DNA of 64,000 nt from Kribbella solani (GTDB lineage: Bacteria > Actinomycetota > Actinomycetes > Propionibacteriales > Kribbellaceae): NCBI RefSeq assembly GCF_014205295.1, contig NZ_JACHNF010000001.1, positions 5,084,001 to 5,148,000 on the forward strand. Direction: 5' to 3'. Below the pieces are notes generated by a model. The model searched no databases. It was given only the letters and a program-made list of their open reading frames with translations, and was not told where the DNA came from. Position 1 is the first letter of the stretch, and each line of letters opens with the position of its first letter. The position numbers and the translations under genes were made by a program. Of this stretch, positions 25,882 to 34,776 are shown piece by piece.

Positions 25882-28191
25882 ATGCGTGCGGGTGGTGAGG
25901 CGGCGGCCGTCCTGAAGCGCCTGGCCGCCGGGCGGGACGAGCGGCTGACGCATGTCGAAACCGTGCCGCCACGGCTCGGGCAGACATGTGCCTGGCCGCG
26001 CTGGGTGCCGGACGAGGTGCTCGGCCAGCTCCGTGACGCGGGCATCACGGCGCCCTGGACGCACCAGATCGCCACGGCCGAGGCGGCGTACGCGGGGAAG
26101 CATGTCGTCGTCGCGACCGGCACGGCCTCAGGCAAATCACTCGGGTACCTGTTGCCGGCCTTCGCGACGTTGAGCATCGCGCAGGCCGCATCACCCCATC
26201 GCCGGACCGCTTCCGTGTTGTACCTGTCTCCGACGAAGGCCCTGGCACATGACCAGCTCCGCGCGGTCTCGTCGTACACGGTGCCTGGTCTGCGGCCCAC
26301 GACCCTCGATGGCGATTCGGAGCGTACGGAGCGGGACTGGGCGCGCGACCACGCGACGTACGTGTTGAGCAACCCGGACATGCTGCACCGGTCGGTGCTA
26401 CCCAACCACCAACGCTGGGCACGCTTCCTGGGCTGCCTGCAGTACGTAGTGGTGGATGAGTGTCACCACTACCGCGGTGTCTTCGGTGCACATGTCGCTG
26501 GCGTACTGCGGCGGCTGCGGCGGGTCTGCGCGCAGTACGGTGCTCATCCGGTGTTCGTCTGCGCTTCAGCGACCGTGGCTGAGCCTGCCAGCTCTGGTGA
26601 GCGTCTGACCGGTCTGCCGATGGTGGAGGTAGTAGAGGATGGCTCCCCACGCGGTGGGGTCGCCTTTGGGCTCTGGGAGCCGCCGCTGACCTCTCTACAC
26701 GGTGAGAACGGCGCACCGGTCCGGCGGTCGGCTACGGCAGAGGTAGCAGACCTGCTGACCGACCTGGTCGTGACAGGTGTCCGCACTGTCGCGTTCGTCC
26801 GCTCTCGCCGTGGCGCGGAGTCCGTTGCCATGACCGCCCGGGAGAACCTGGCCGAGGTCGACCCAACGCTGATGGACCAGGTGTCGGCGTACCGGGCCGG
26901 CTATCTGCCGGAGGAGCGCCGACGGCTTGAGGGGATGCTGCAGAGCGGTGAGCTCACTGGAGTGGCTGCCACCAACGCGCTGGAGCTCGGCATCGACATT
27001 GCCGGACTGGACGCCGTGCTGCTGTCTGGCTGGCCTGGCACGCGCGCATCGCTCTGGCAGCAGGCCGGTCGCGCCGGGCGGGCCGGTGGAGACGCACTGG
27101 CGCTACTGATCGCACGGGACGATCCACTGGACACGTACCTGGTGCGGCACCCGAGTGCGATCTTCGGCCGACCGGTCGAGGCAACTGTGTTCAACCCGGA
27201 GAACCCGTACGTCCTCGGCCCGCAGCTGTGCGCTGCCGCGCAGGAGGTCCCGCTGACCGCCGCCGACTTCGAGATCTTCGGGCGTACGACCGAAACGGTG
27301 ATCGCCCAACTTGTCCGGCAGGGTCTGCTGCGTGAACGCCCGCACGGGTGGTTCTGGACCCGGCGGGAGCGCGCTGTCGATGCCATCGACATCCGGTCCG
27401 CCGGCGGCAAGACCGTACAGATCGTCGAGGACCAGACCGGGCGGTTGCTCGGTACCGTCGATGGCGGCTCGGCACATTCCTCCGTACATGAGGGTGCGGT
27501 GTACGTGCATGGCGGCGAGTCGTACCTGGTGCGATCGCTCGATCTCGACGAGCACGCCGCCGTGGTCGAGCCGGCTTCCCCGGACTACACGACGTTCGCA
27601 CGGGACGTCACCGAGATCGGCATCCTCGCCACCGAAGAGACCTGCACCTGGGGTACGGCGGAGCTGTCCCGCGGCTGGGTCCAGGTGACCAGCCAGGTCA
27701 TTTCGTACCAGCGCAAGCTCATCGCGACCGGCGACGTACTCGATGAGCAGCCACTGGACCTGCCGGAGCGCACCCTGCGGACCAAGGCAGTGTGGTGGAC
27801 GGTGCCCGACAGCGTGGTCGAGAGTCTGGGGCTGGCCGACGTGCCAGGCGCGGCGCACGCGGCCGAGCACGCGTCGATCGGCCTGCTGCCGCTGTTCGCC
27901 ACCTGCGACCGCTGGGACATCGGCGGCGTCTCCACCGCGCGGCATGCGGACACCGGCCGGCTGACCGTTTTCGTGTACGACGGCCACCCGGGCGGCGCCG
28001 GATTCGCCGAACACGGGTACGCGGCGGCGCGCGAGTGGTTGACGGCGACACGCGAGGCGATTGCACACTGTGATTGCACGGAGGGATGCCCCTCATGCGT
28101 ACAGTCACCCAAGTGTGGGAACCAGAACAACCCACTCGACAAGAGCGGCGCGGTAGTGCTGCTCACCGCACTTCTGAGCAGTGAGGCCTGA
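25882..28191 (+). CDS. DEAD/DEAH-box helicase with C-terminal MZB (DUF1998) domain
   Basis: A 769-residue superfamily 2 helicase of the MrfA/Hrq1 type and the helicase of the actinobacterial helicase/secretion neighborhood. Motif I is T-G-T-A-S-G-K-S (79-86), motif II D-E-C-H (192-195), and motif VI Q-Q-A-G-R-A-G-R-A-G. The C-terminus has the four-cysteine cluster C-D-C-T-E-G-C-P-S-C (continuing to P-K-C-G-N-Q) of the MZB domain, known in MrfA for repair of mitomycin damage. A TAGGCT hexamer six bases before the ATG suggests a leaderless mRNA. The usual Tad partners lie 10 kb away. Confidence 0.93.
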   Translation: MRAGGEAAAVLKRLAAGRDERLTHVETVPPRLGQTCAWPRWVPDEVLGQLRDAGITAPWTHQIATAEAAYAGKHVVVATGTASGKSLGYLLPAFATLSIAQAASPHRRTASVLYLSPTKALAHDQLRAVSSYTVPGLRPTTLDGDSERTERDWARDHATYVLSNPDMLHRSVLPNHQRWARFLGCLQYVVVDECHHYRGVFGAHVAGVLRRLRRVCAQYGAHPVFVCASATVAEPASSGERLTGLPMVEVVEDGSPRGGVAFGLWEPPLTSLHGENGAPVRRSATAEVADLLTDLVVTGVRTVAFVRSRRGAESVAMTARENLAEVDPTLMDQVSAYRAGYLPEERRRLEGMLQSGELTGVAATNALELGIDIAGLDAVLLSGWPGTRASLWQQAGRAGRAGGDALALLIARDDPLDTYLVRHPSAIFGRPVEATVFNPENPYVLGPQLCAAAQEVPLTAADFEIFGRTTETVIAQLVRQGLLRERPHGWFWTRRERAVDAIDIRSAGGKTVQIVEDQTGRLLGTVDGGSAHSSVHEGAVYVHGGESYLVRSLDLDEHAAVVEPASPDYTTFARDVTEIGILATEETCTWGTAELSRGWVQVTSQVISYQRKLIATGDVLDEQPLDLPERTLRTKAVWWTVPDSVVESLGLADVPGAAHAAEHASIGLLPLFATCDRWDIGGVSTARHADTGRLTVFVYDGHPGGAGFAEHGYAAAREWLTATREAIAHCDCTEGCPSCVQSPKCGNQNNPLDKSGAVVLLTALLSSEA

Positions 28192-28227
28192 AAGGCCGGC
28201 CCGTCGCCGGCAGAAAGGCAGCTTGCC

Positions 28228-28620
28228 ATGGCCGTTCTCGGAATCGTCCTGATCGTCCTCGCCGTGCTGTTCGGCCTGGGCGTCTCGGTGTCATCGACCG
28301 CGTCCACCAAGCTGGAGGTCTTCGGCGTCGACTTCGGCGTCGCGGTACCGACGGTGTTCTTCCTCGGCGCGGTCACCGGCGCCTGTCTGGTACTCGGCGC
28401 GTGGCTGCTGAAGAAGGGCCTCGGGCGGACGTACCGCCGGCGCAAGGAGATGCGCGACCTCCGCAGCCAGGTCACGCACGGTGACAGCGCCCCGGAGCTG
28501 ACCACGGACCGCGACGACAGCCGGCCTGACGCGGGCAGCGACGAAGCGGCTCGTACGGACGAGCCGGCGGTTGCGGAAGAGCACACCGAAGAGCACCGGC
28601 AGACGCACCAGCCGCACTGA
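28228..28620 (+). CDS. Small two-helix membrane protein, unknown function
   Basis: A 130-residue protein with two hydrophobic segments (about 3-21 and 40-62), a basic patch (K-K-G-L-G-R-T-Y-R-R-R-K) and an acidic, disordered tail to the end. The shape resembles LapA/DUF1049 small membrane proteins, but no diagnostic motif is seen. It starts 36 bp after the helicase stop, with AAAGG upstream, and is likely cotranscribed with it. Confidence 0.6.
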   Translation: MAVLGIVLIVLAVLFGLGVSVSSTASTKLEVFGVDFGVAVPTVFFLGAVTGACLVLGAWLLKKGLGRTYRRRKEMRDLRSQVTHGDSAPELTTDRDDSRPDAGSDEAARTDEPAVAEEHTEEHRQTHQPH

Positions 28621-28949
28621 CAACTCTGTTGCCTCCGGCATCAGCCGACGCGGCGATATACTCGAATCACCCGCCGGCAACGGCGGATCTCGAACAGTTC
28701 ACAACCACGACACGGCACCAGCACAATGGTCCCGCAGCCCGATACCGATGCCTTGCGCAACGATCGCTGGCTGGCAGTTAGTTGCCATTGGCATCAAGTT
28801 TCGCGGAATCGGCATAACCTCCCCGGTCCGACCTGTGCCTTACTGGTTGTGGCGTCAACGTTGCGCTGAGTCACTGCCGGCATTTCGGCTCGCGCCACGT
28901 GGTCCCGACGACCTGACGCTCTGAGAAAGCACGACCTCTGGAGGTTGTC
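28621..28949. other. Gene-less spacer upstream of the secreted RICIN-like protein gene
   Basis: About 330 bases with no supportable open frame and a somewhat lower GC content than the flanks. The promoter of the downstream TTG-started gene should lie here. No terminator or repeat is evident. Confidence 0.5.
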
Positions 28950-29729
28950 TTGATCATCCGTAAGCTGTTCAGTCGCACCGGCGTGGTGGTACTCGCGGTC
29001 AGCGTCGCGCTGGCGACCGCCATCCCGGCCCAGGCCGCGAATCCCACCTCCGGTGGTTCGTCGTCCGGTTCTTCGTCACAGGCCGTTCAGGTCGGTGTGG
29101 CCCAGCAGATCGCCACCCGCTCCGACACCCGGTACTGCCTGACCTTCGTGACCGCGGACAAGGTTCCGATGGCGGTCATGATGGCCTGCGCTCCGGGCAA
29201 GGAAGGCAAGACCCAGGAGTGGATCTACACCAAGTCCGGCCAGCTGCAGGTCGCGATGAGCAAGAGCGTCGGTGGCGCCCTTGCTTCGACCGGTGCCTGC
29301 CTGGACAGCGGTGCGGACGTGGCCAAGGTGCCGGCTTCCGCGCCTCTCCTGGTACTGCCGTGCCGCGGTGGTGACGGTCAGAAGTGGAGTTACGACGAGA
29401 GCGCGGGCACGTTCGTGAACGCCGCCAGCGGTCTCGCCCTGACCTCGCTGCTTGGCAAGGGGAAGGCCAAGCAGGCACAACCGACCGGCAGCATGAGCAC
29501 CGCCGGCACGCCGATCCAGGCCTGGGCCGGGCTGCCGGTACCGAGCCTGGACATCCTGGGCGCCGTGCTGGCACTCGTGAACGCGCTGCTGGCATCGCTG
29601 GGCCTGGCCCTGCCGCTGCCGATCGCGGGCGCCGCGGCCAGCCTGTTGCAGCTGGTCCGGCCGCAGGTGCCGATCCCGGCCCAGATGACCGAGCTGCCGA
29701 AGCAGATGATGCAGCTGGCGCAGCGCTGA
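28950..29729 (+). CDS. Secreted protein with ricin-type beta-trefoil-like region
   Basis: A 259-residue exported protein. A Sec signal peptide (V-V-L-A-V-S-V-A-L-A-T-A, cleaved after A-Q-A near 29) is followed by a Ser/Gly linker and a domain with Q-x-W motifs (T-Q-E-W-I-Y and G-Q-K-W-S-Y) as in ricin B-type lectin repeats. The C-terminal part (about 190-235) is strongly hydrophobic and may insert in membrane or self-associate. The start is TTG at 28950, supported by GGAGG five bases upstream and no ATG nearby. A strong terminator follows. Ligand unknown. Confidence 0.65.
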   Translation: MIIRKLFSRTGVVVLAVSVALATAIPAQAANPTSGGSSSGSSSQAVQVGVAQQIATRSDTRYCLTFVTADKVPMAVMMACAPGKEGKTQEWIYTKSGQLQVAMSKSVGGALASTGACLDSGADVAKVPASAPLLVLPCRGGDGQKWSYDESAGTFVNAASGLALTSLLGKGKAKQAQPTGSMSTAGTPIQAWAGLPVPSLDILGAVLALVNALLASLGLALPLPIAGAAASLLQLVRPQVPIPAQMTELPKQMMQLAQR

Positions 29730-29769
29730 TCCAAGGAGGATCCCAACTGGGCCCAGTGCCCTACAGAGG

Positions 29770-29802
29770 ACGGCCGGCCCCGACATCGTCGGGGCCGGCC
29801 GT
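29770..29802. terminator. Strong bidirectional intrinsic terminator
   Basis: A perfect 15-bp stem (29770-29784 with 29788-29802) around the loop ATC, followed on the plus strand by TTTT. It ends the secreted-protein transcript and would equally stop a minus-strand transcript from the small gene at 29981-30055. Confidence 0.9.
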
Positions 29803-29980
29803 TTTCTCTCCTTCGGATCGACACTGCTGTTCCGTTGTCTTGTCTGGTGAGCCGGCCAGACGGTCGCTCGATGCTCGGGGATGACTCCCGGTTGTCCCCG
29901 CTGCTTGCGCGTCAGCGGGAGCCCTGAGTCGTCGTCACCGCGCGGCCGTCCGGCCCGCAGCCGTCACCAGGCGGCCACGG

Positions 29981-30055
29981 TCACCACCAGCACCAGTGAT
30001 GGCAGTGATCAAGCAGGTCGTCGAGAAGGCAGGCAACTCCGTGCAGTAGTCCCAT
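29981..30055 (-). CDS. Candidate 24-residue peptide gene with His/Cys/Trp-rich tail
   Basis: ATG at 30055 is preceded by CGGAGGTGA six bases upstream, an unusually complete Shine-Dalgarno match. The 24-codon frame encodes M-G-L-L-H-G-V-A-C followed by L-L-D-D-L-L-D and a tail H-C-H-H-W-C-W-W before TGA. No gene follows on this strand before the bidirectional terminator at 29770-29802, so a leader-peptide role for a downstream gene is unlikely. A hairpin at 29897-29919 also lies downstream. It could be a RiPP precursor, a metal-binding peptide or a chance frame; only the ribosome binding site argues for expression. Confidence 0.45.
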   Translation of the reverse strand: MGLLHGVACLLDDLLDHCHHWCWW

Positions 30056-30360
30056 GTCGTTCACCTCCGATCCACTGAACCGGTCGGCAAGACGCTACCT
30101 CTGCCGATCACGTTCTGTATCTACTCGACTACCTGTTGCCATGGAACCTTGAGCATCCTTTAACTTTTCCGCAACGCGTCAGGCGGGATCGCGACTTGAC
30201 AGCCGGACCGGTGGTTGCCGTAAGCCCCTGACAACGTTCGCCATCGGGTTGGGAAAAAGTCTTCACATAGTCGCCGGGGAGTGCCAATCTTTGACCTTCA
30301 CTGTTCTTCGCACTGTTCTTCGACCGGCTTTCGTGTGGACCACTTTCGCTAGGAGCGTTG
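30056..30360. other. Spacer upstream of the ABC uptake operon
   Basis: About 305 bases with no supported open frame. It should hold the promoter of the ABC uptake operon on the plus strand and that of the small peptide gene on the minus strand. TTGACA occurs at 30196-30201 and TTGACC at 30291-30296; neither has a convincing -10 partner. A 12-bp tandem repeat lies at 30299-30322. Confidence 0.5.
30299..30322. promoter_or_regulatory. Tandem 12-bp direct repeat before the ABC uptake operon
   Basis: CACTGTTCTTCG occurs twice head to tail, ending 38 bases before the solute-binding protein start, with TTGACC at 30291-30296 just upstream. The position suits a regulator site or an RNA element in the leader; no regulator gene is adjacent. 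Confidence 0.35.
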
Positions 30361-31791
30361 ATGCGATCTCTTTCCCGGGTGACCACGGCCGGCGTGCTCG
30401 GCGCCGCGGCCCTCGCCCTGCTCACCGGCTGTCTCGGCTCGTCCGGCTCCGGCGAGAGCGGCGGCCAGGACGCGAACCGGAACGCCGAGGCGAAGAAGGT
30501 CGAGCTGACCTTCGGCTCGAACTCGGTCAAGGGCGGCAAGAGCAGCGCCGGCGCGACCTTCATCTCCGACGTGCTGATCCCGAAGTTCGTCGCCGACCAG
30601 AAGGGCAAGGGCGTCGATGTCACCGTCAAGTTCCAGGGCGACGGTTCCGACGACGAGGTCTACAAGCAGAAGTTGTCCCTCGACCTGTCGAACAAGTCCG
30701 GCCCGGACCTGTTCCAGATCGACGGCATCTGGGTCGGTGAGTTCGCCCAGGCGAACTACATCAAGCCGCTGAACGACACCGTCGGCGCGGACGGCAAGGT
30801 GGACGAGTGGGACGGCTGGAAGCAGATCCCGGAGGCTGTCCAGGCACTCGGCAGCTACAACGGCCAGCGCTACGGCGTCCCCGGCGGTACGGACGGCCGC
30901 GTGCTGTACTTCAACAAGAAACTGTTCCAGCAGGCCGGACTGCCCGCGGACTGGCAGCCCAAGTCGTGGGACGACATCATCTCCGCCGGACAGGCGCTGA
31001 AGAAGCTTTCCGGTGTCACCCCGATCCAGATCAACGCCGGTACGGCGATGGGCGAGGCGACCACCATGCAGGGCGTACTTCCGCTGCTGGTCGGCACCGG
31101 CACCACGGTGAACGCCGACGGCAAGTGGCTCGGCAACAACTCGCAGCTCCGGCAGGTACTGGACTTCTACCACCAGATCTACTCGACCGGCCTGGGCGAC
31201 CCGGTGCTGCAGCGTGAGGCCAAGGGCCGGGACAAGTCGTTCGCCGAGTTCGCCGCGAACAAGATCGGCATCCTGCTGGAGAGCGACTACTTCTGGCGCA
31301 GCGTGGTCGAGCCCAAGGAGGGCGTCGCCAAGATGGCCGACCGGGACAGCGCGGTCGGCTACGCGCTGATCCCGGCTGCCAAGCCGGGTGGCGGCGTGAA
31401 GGGTCAGGACTTCGTCTCAATGTCCGGCGGCGGCGCGACGGTGATCAACCCGAACACCAAGTACCCGCAGCAGGCCTGGGAGTTCCTGCAGTTCATGAAC
31501 TCCGCCGACATGGTCAAGGAGTCGCTGGACGGCGCCGCCAAGATCACCCAGCGGTCGGACGTCAACAGCGAGGTGCTGAAGAGCGACCCGATGCTGAGCT
31601 TCGTCGCCGAGAAGGTGCTGCCGCTCACGCAGTACCGCCCGGGCCTGGCCGAGTACCCGAAGGTGTCGGCGGCGCTGCAGCAGGCCACCGCGGACATCGT
31701 CGGTGGGAAGAGCACCGACCAGACGGCGTCCGCGTACCAGAAGGCGGTCGAGACAGCGGTCGGCGGCAAGGACAAGGTCGCCAGTAACTGA
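30361..31791 (+). CDS. ABC transporter extracellular solute-binding lipoprotein
   Basis: A 476-residue lipoprotein of the carbohydrate-type (family 1) solute-binding proteins. The N-terminal signal ends in a lipobox, A-L-L-T-G-C, so the protein is anchored outside the membrane. A Gly/Ser linker precedes the two-lobed binding domain (Q-I-D-G-I-W-V-G-E-F near 120). ATG at 30361 has AGGAG five bases upstream. It is the first gene of an operon with two permeases, an ATPase and a PHP hydrolase. The ligand may be a sugar or a glycerol-phosphate compound, but sequence alone does not decide. Confidence 0.9.
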   Translation: MRSLSRVTTAGVLGAAALALLTGCLGSSGSGESGGQDANRNAEAKKVELTFGSNSVKGGKSSAGATFISDVLIPKFVADQKGKGVDVTVKFQGDGSDDEVYKQKLSLDLSNKSGPDLFQIDGIWVGEFAQANYIKPLNDTVGADGKVDEWDGWKQIPEAVQALGSYNGQRYGVPGGTDGRVLYFNKKLFQQAGLPADWQPKSWDDIISAGQALKKLSGVTPIQINAGTAMGEATTMQGVLPLLVGTGTTVNADGKWLGNNSQLRQVLDFYHQIYSTGLGDPVLQREAKGRDKSFAEFAANKIGILLESDYFWRSVVEPKEGVAKMADRDSAVGYALIPAAKPGGGVKGQDFVSMSGGGATVINPNTKYPQQAWEFLQFMNSADMVKESLDGAAKITQRSDVNSEVLKSDPMLSFVAEKVLPLTQYRPGLAEYPKVSAALQQATADIVGGKSTDQTASAYQKAVETAVGGKDKVASN

Positions 31792-32729
31792 TGACTTCCG
31801 CCTCCGCACCTCCGGCGCCCGCGAAACCGGCACCGGGACGTGGACCGGCGCGGGGACCCGCGCGTGACGTCGCGGGCCTCGGCATCGGCCGGGCCCTCGG
31901 CTTCGTCGCGCCCGCGCTGCTGCTGATCGGCGCGTTCCTGATCTTCCCCGCGCTCTGGACCATCTACATCGGCGTCACCAACTACCGGCTCACCGGCGTC
32001 GAGGCGGTGTCGCCGTCGATCGTTGGCCTGTCCAACTACACGAAGGCGCTGAACGACGCGCTCTTCCACAACGCGCTCTGGCTGACGATGCTGTTCGTCC
32101 TCGGCTCGGCGATCATCGGGCAGAACATCCTCGGCTTCACGCTGGCCTGGATCCTCCGGCGTACCCGGCCGGCGGTTCGCCGTACCGTCGAGGGTTTCAC
32201 CCTGCTCGCGTGGATCCTGCCGTCGACGGTGGTCGCGTACCTGTGGGTCGCCTTCTACGACCGGGACGGCGGCACGCTGAACAGCCTGCTCGGTACGCCC
32301 GGTACCGCCTGGCTGATCGACTACCCGATGATCTGCCTCGTCGTGTTCAACACCTGGCGCGGTACGGCGTTCTCGATGATGCTCTACTCGTCGGCGCTGC
32401 AGGCCGTACCGCCGTCGCAGCTCGAGTCCGCACGGATGGTCGGTGCATCGGGCTGGCAGACGCTGCGGGACGTGGTGTTCCCGCATATCCGCGGACATGT
32501 GCTGACGAACACGCTGCTGATCTCACTGTGGACGGCGAACGACTTCTCGCCGTTCCTGCTCACCAAGGGCGGACCGAACCACGAGTCCGAGACAGTGCCG
32601 GTCTACATCTACAACGTCGCGCTGCAGGGTGGTGAGCTCGGGTACTCGTCGGCCATCTCGTTCCTGCTGCTGATCGCGAACTTGCTGGTGTCGTTGGTGT
32701 ACCTGCGGTTGTTGCGGAGGCGTGCATGA
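31791..32729 (+). CDS. ABC sugar-type transporter permease (MalF/UgpA family)
   Basis: A 312-residue inner-membrane permease with a proline-rich cytoplasmic N-terminus and six predicted helices. The ATPase-docking EAA loop reads E-S-A-R-M-V-G-A-S-G-W-Q-T-L-R-D-V-V-F-P. Its start codon overlaps the solute-binding protein stop (TGATG), and its own stop overlaps the next permease by 4 bp, so translation is coupled throughout. Confidence 0.92.
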   Translation: MTSASAPPAPAKPAPGRGPARGPARDVAGLGIGRALGFVAPALLLIGAFLIFPALWTIYIGVTNYRLTGVEAVSPSIVGLSNYTKALNDALFHNALWLTMLFVLGSAIIGQNILGFTLAWILRRTRPAVRRTVEGFTLLAWILPSTVVAYLWVAFYDRDGGTLNSLLGTPGTAWLIDYPMICLVVFNTWRGTAFSMMLYSSALQAVPPSQLESARMVGASGWQTLRDVVFPHIRGHVLTNTLLISLWTANDFSPFLLTKGGPNHESETVPVYIYNVALQGGELGYSSAISFLLLIANLLVSLVYLRLLRRRA

Positions 32730-33547
32730 GGCCCGGGTACGTCGTACGCCGGATCGGGTTCTACGTCCTGATCTGCGCGATCACGCTGTTCTTCGCCGTA
32801 CCGATGCTGTGGATCGCGTCGGCACCGTTCGACAAGAACCCCGGTCTCGGGGTGCGCTGGCCGGACTGGACGCTGGACAACGTCCGCAAAACGCTCGACC
32901 ACCCGTACGCGTTGCACTCGATGGTCAACTCGTTGCTGATCTGCGTGACCACCGCGATCGCGGTCACCGCCTTCGCGGCGCTGGCGTCGTACGCGCTTTC
33001 CCGGGTGCGGATTCCGGGACGGGACGCGTTGCTGTACGGGTTGCTGCTGCTGTCATCAGTGGTGACCGGGACCGCGGCGATGGTGCCGATCTTCGTGATG
33101 ATGTTCCAGCTCGGACTGATCGACTCGCGGTTCGGCGTCGCGCTGGTGATGACCGGTGGCCTGCTGCCGGCGGCGATCTTCATCCTGAAGGACTTCGTCG
33201 ACGCGGTACCCAAGTCGTACGAGGAATCGGCCCGGGTCTTCGGCGCATCCACCGGCCAGATCCTGCGCGACGTCGTGCTCCCGGTCGCGCGGCCCGGTCT
33301 CGCGACCATCATGGTCTGGGCGTTCGTGAACTCGTGGGGCAACTTCCTGGTGCCCTTCCTGCTGATCCGGTCGATCGACAAGCAGCCCGGTGCGGTGCTG
33401 ATGCAGACCCTCACCGACGAAGGCGGCAGCGTGAACCTGCAGGTCCTGCCGGTGTTCTCGCTGCTCTTCTCGATCCCGGTCGTCGTGCTCTATTTGCTGG
33501 TGAACTCGCGTTACGGGTTCCGCTTCCACGGAGGGATCAAGAGTTGA
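32726..33547 (+). CDS. ABC sugar-type transporter permease (MalG/UgpE family)
   Basis: A 273-residue partner permease with six predicted helices. The EAA loop reads E-E-S-A-R-V-F-G-A-S-T-G-Q-I-L-R-D-V-V-L-P. The ATGA overlap with the upstream permease shows tight coupling. Together with the ATPase 28 bp downstream it completes the importer. Confidence 0.92.
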   Translation: MRPGYVVRRIGFYVLICAITLFFAVPMLWIASAPFDKNPGLGVRWPDWTLDNVRKTLDHPYALHSMVNSLLICVTTAIAVTAFAALASYALSRVRIPGRDALLYGLLLLSSVVTGTAAMVPIFVMMFQLGLIDSRFGVALVMTGGLLPAAIFILKDFVDAVPKSYEESARVFGASTGQILRDVVLPVARPGLATIMVWAFVNSWGNFLVPFLLIRSIDKQPGAVLMQTLTDEGGSVNLQVLPVFSLLFSIPVVVLYLLVNSRYGFRFHGGIKS

Positions 33548-33575
33548 TGTCTGTCCACGAAAGGATCGGTTTCTG

Positions 33576-34709
33576 ATGGCGGGCATCGACATCGAAGGCC
33601 TCGCGACCGTGTACCCGAACGGGGTACGCGCCGTCGACGGACTCGACCTGCACGTTGCCGACGGCGAGTTCTTCGCGCTGCTCGGCCCGTCCGGCTGCGG
33701 CAAGACCACCTTGCTGCGGACGATCGCCGGCCTGGAGACCGCCTCCGAAGGCACCGTCCGCATCGACGCCACCGACGTCACCCGGACCGAACCGGGCAAG
33801 CGCGGCGTCGCGATGGTCTTCCAGGACTACGCCCTCTTCCCGCACATGAGCGTCGCGGAGAACATCACGTACCCGTTGAAGGTACGCCGGGTCGCCGCGG
33901 CCACCCGTACCGAAACCGCGGAACGTACCGCCGGCGAACTGTCACTGCAGGGCCTGCTCGAGCGCAGACCCGGCCAACTGTCCGGCGGTCAGCAACAGCG
34001 CGTCGCCCTGGCCCGCGCGATCGCCTCCGAAGGCAAGGTCCTGCTGCTCGACGAACCCCTCTCGAACCTGGACGCCCGCCTCCGGCTCGAAGCCCGTACC
34101 TTCCTGAAGAAGCTCCAGCGCGACCTGGGCATCACCACCGTCTTCGTCACCCACGACCAGGCCGAAGCCCTCGCCCTCGCCGACCGGATCGCGGTGATGG
34201 AATCCGGCAAACTCCGCCAACTCGGCTCGCCACGTGAAGTCTTCGCCCGTCCCACCAACACCTTCGTCGCCAACTTCATCGGCTCCACCCCCATGAACCT
34301 CCTCCCCGGCAAAGTAAGCACCTCCGCCGGCACCCCCGCCGACTCCGAGTCCGTCAACGGTGCGGTCGGCGTGGTCTCGGTAGCAGGCGGTTCCTTGCCC
34401 GCGACAACCATCTCCACCCCCGCCGGCGCCGAGGTGACCGTCGGCGTCCGCCCCGAATACCTGACCCTGACCACCTCGGACATCCCCGGCCCCGCCATCC
34501 GCGGCACCGTCGTAGTCGCCGAGAACCTCGGCACTCAGTCCCTGGTCACCGTCGACTGCGACGGCACTTTGATCGGCGTCACCGTCCCCGAAGAAACCGA
34601 ACCCGCCCCCGGCACCCCCGTAACCCTCACCGCCCCACTCACCCGAGTCCTCCTCTACACCAAGGACACCGGCGACCTCCTGACCCACCAACCAGCCCCC
34701 GTCGCGTGA
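33576..34709 (+). CDS. ABC transporter ATP-binding protein (MalK/UgpC type)
   Basis: A 377-residue importer ATPase. Walker A is G-P-S-G-C-G-K-T (37-44), the signature L-S-G-G-Q-Q-Q-R, Walker B L-L-L-D-E-P-L-S-N-L-D-A, and the switch region F-V-T-H-D-Q-A-E-A. The C-terminal 130 residues form the TOBE/regulatory part. It drives the adjacent permease pair. Many actinobacterial sugar operons lack an ATPase and share MsiK; here the operon has its own. Confidence 0.93.
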   Translation: MAGIDIEGLATVYPNGVRAVDGLDLHVADGEFFALLGPSGCGKTTLLRTIAGLETASEGTVRIDATDVTRTEPGKRGVAMVFQDYALFPHMSVAENITYPLKVRRVAAATRTETAERTAGELSLQGLLERRPGQLSGGQQQRVALARAIASEGKVLLLDEPLSNLDARLRLEARTFLKKLQRDLGITTVFVTHDQAEALALADRIAVMESGKLRQLGSPREVFARPTNTFVANFIGSTPMNLLPGKVSTSAGTPADSESVNGAVGVVSVAGGSLPATTISTPAGAEVTVGVRPEYLTLTTSDIPGPAIRGTVVVAENLGTQSLVTVDCDGTLIGVTVPEETEPAPGTPVTLTAPLTRVLLYTKDTGDLLTHQPAPVA

Positions 34710-34776
34710 CCACCCCCGTCCCGTAACCGTCCCGATCGCACGACCACTCGATCGCGCCACGCCTGGAGCCGACCCG

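Noticed and set aside
29881..30078. A 65-codon plus-strand frame in the spacer after the RICIN-like gene
   Set aside because: No ribosome binding site and shadow-like Arg/Ser/Pro composition; the opposite-strand 24-codon frame has the better start signal.
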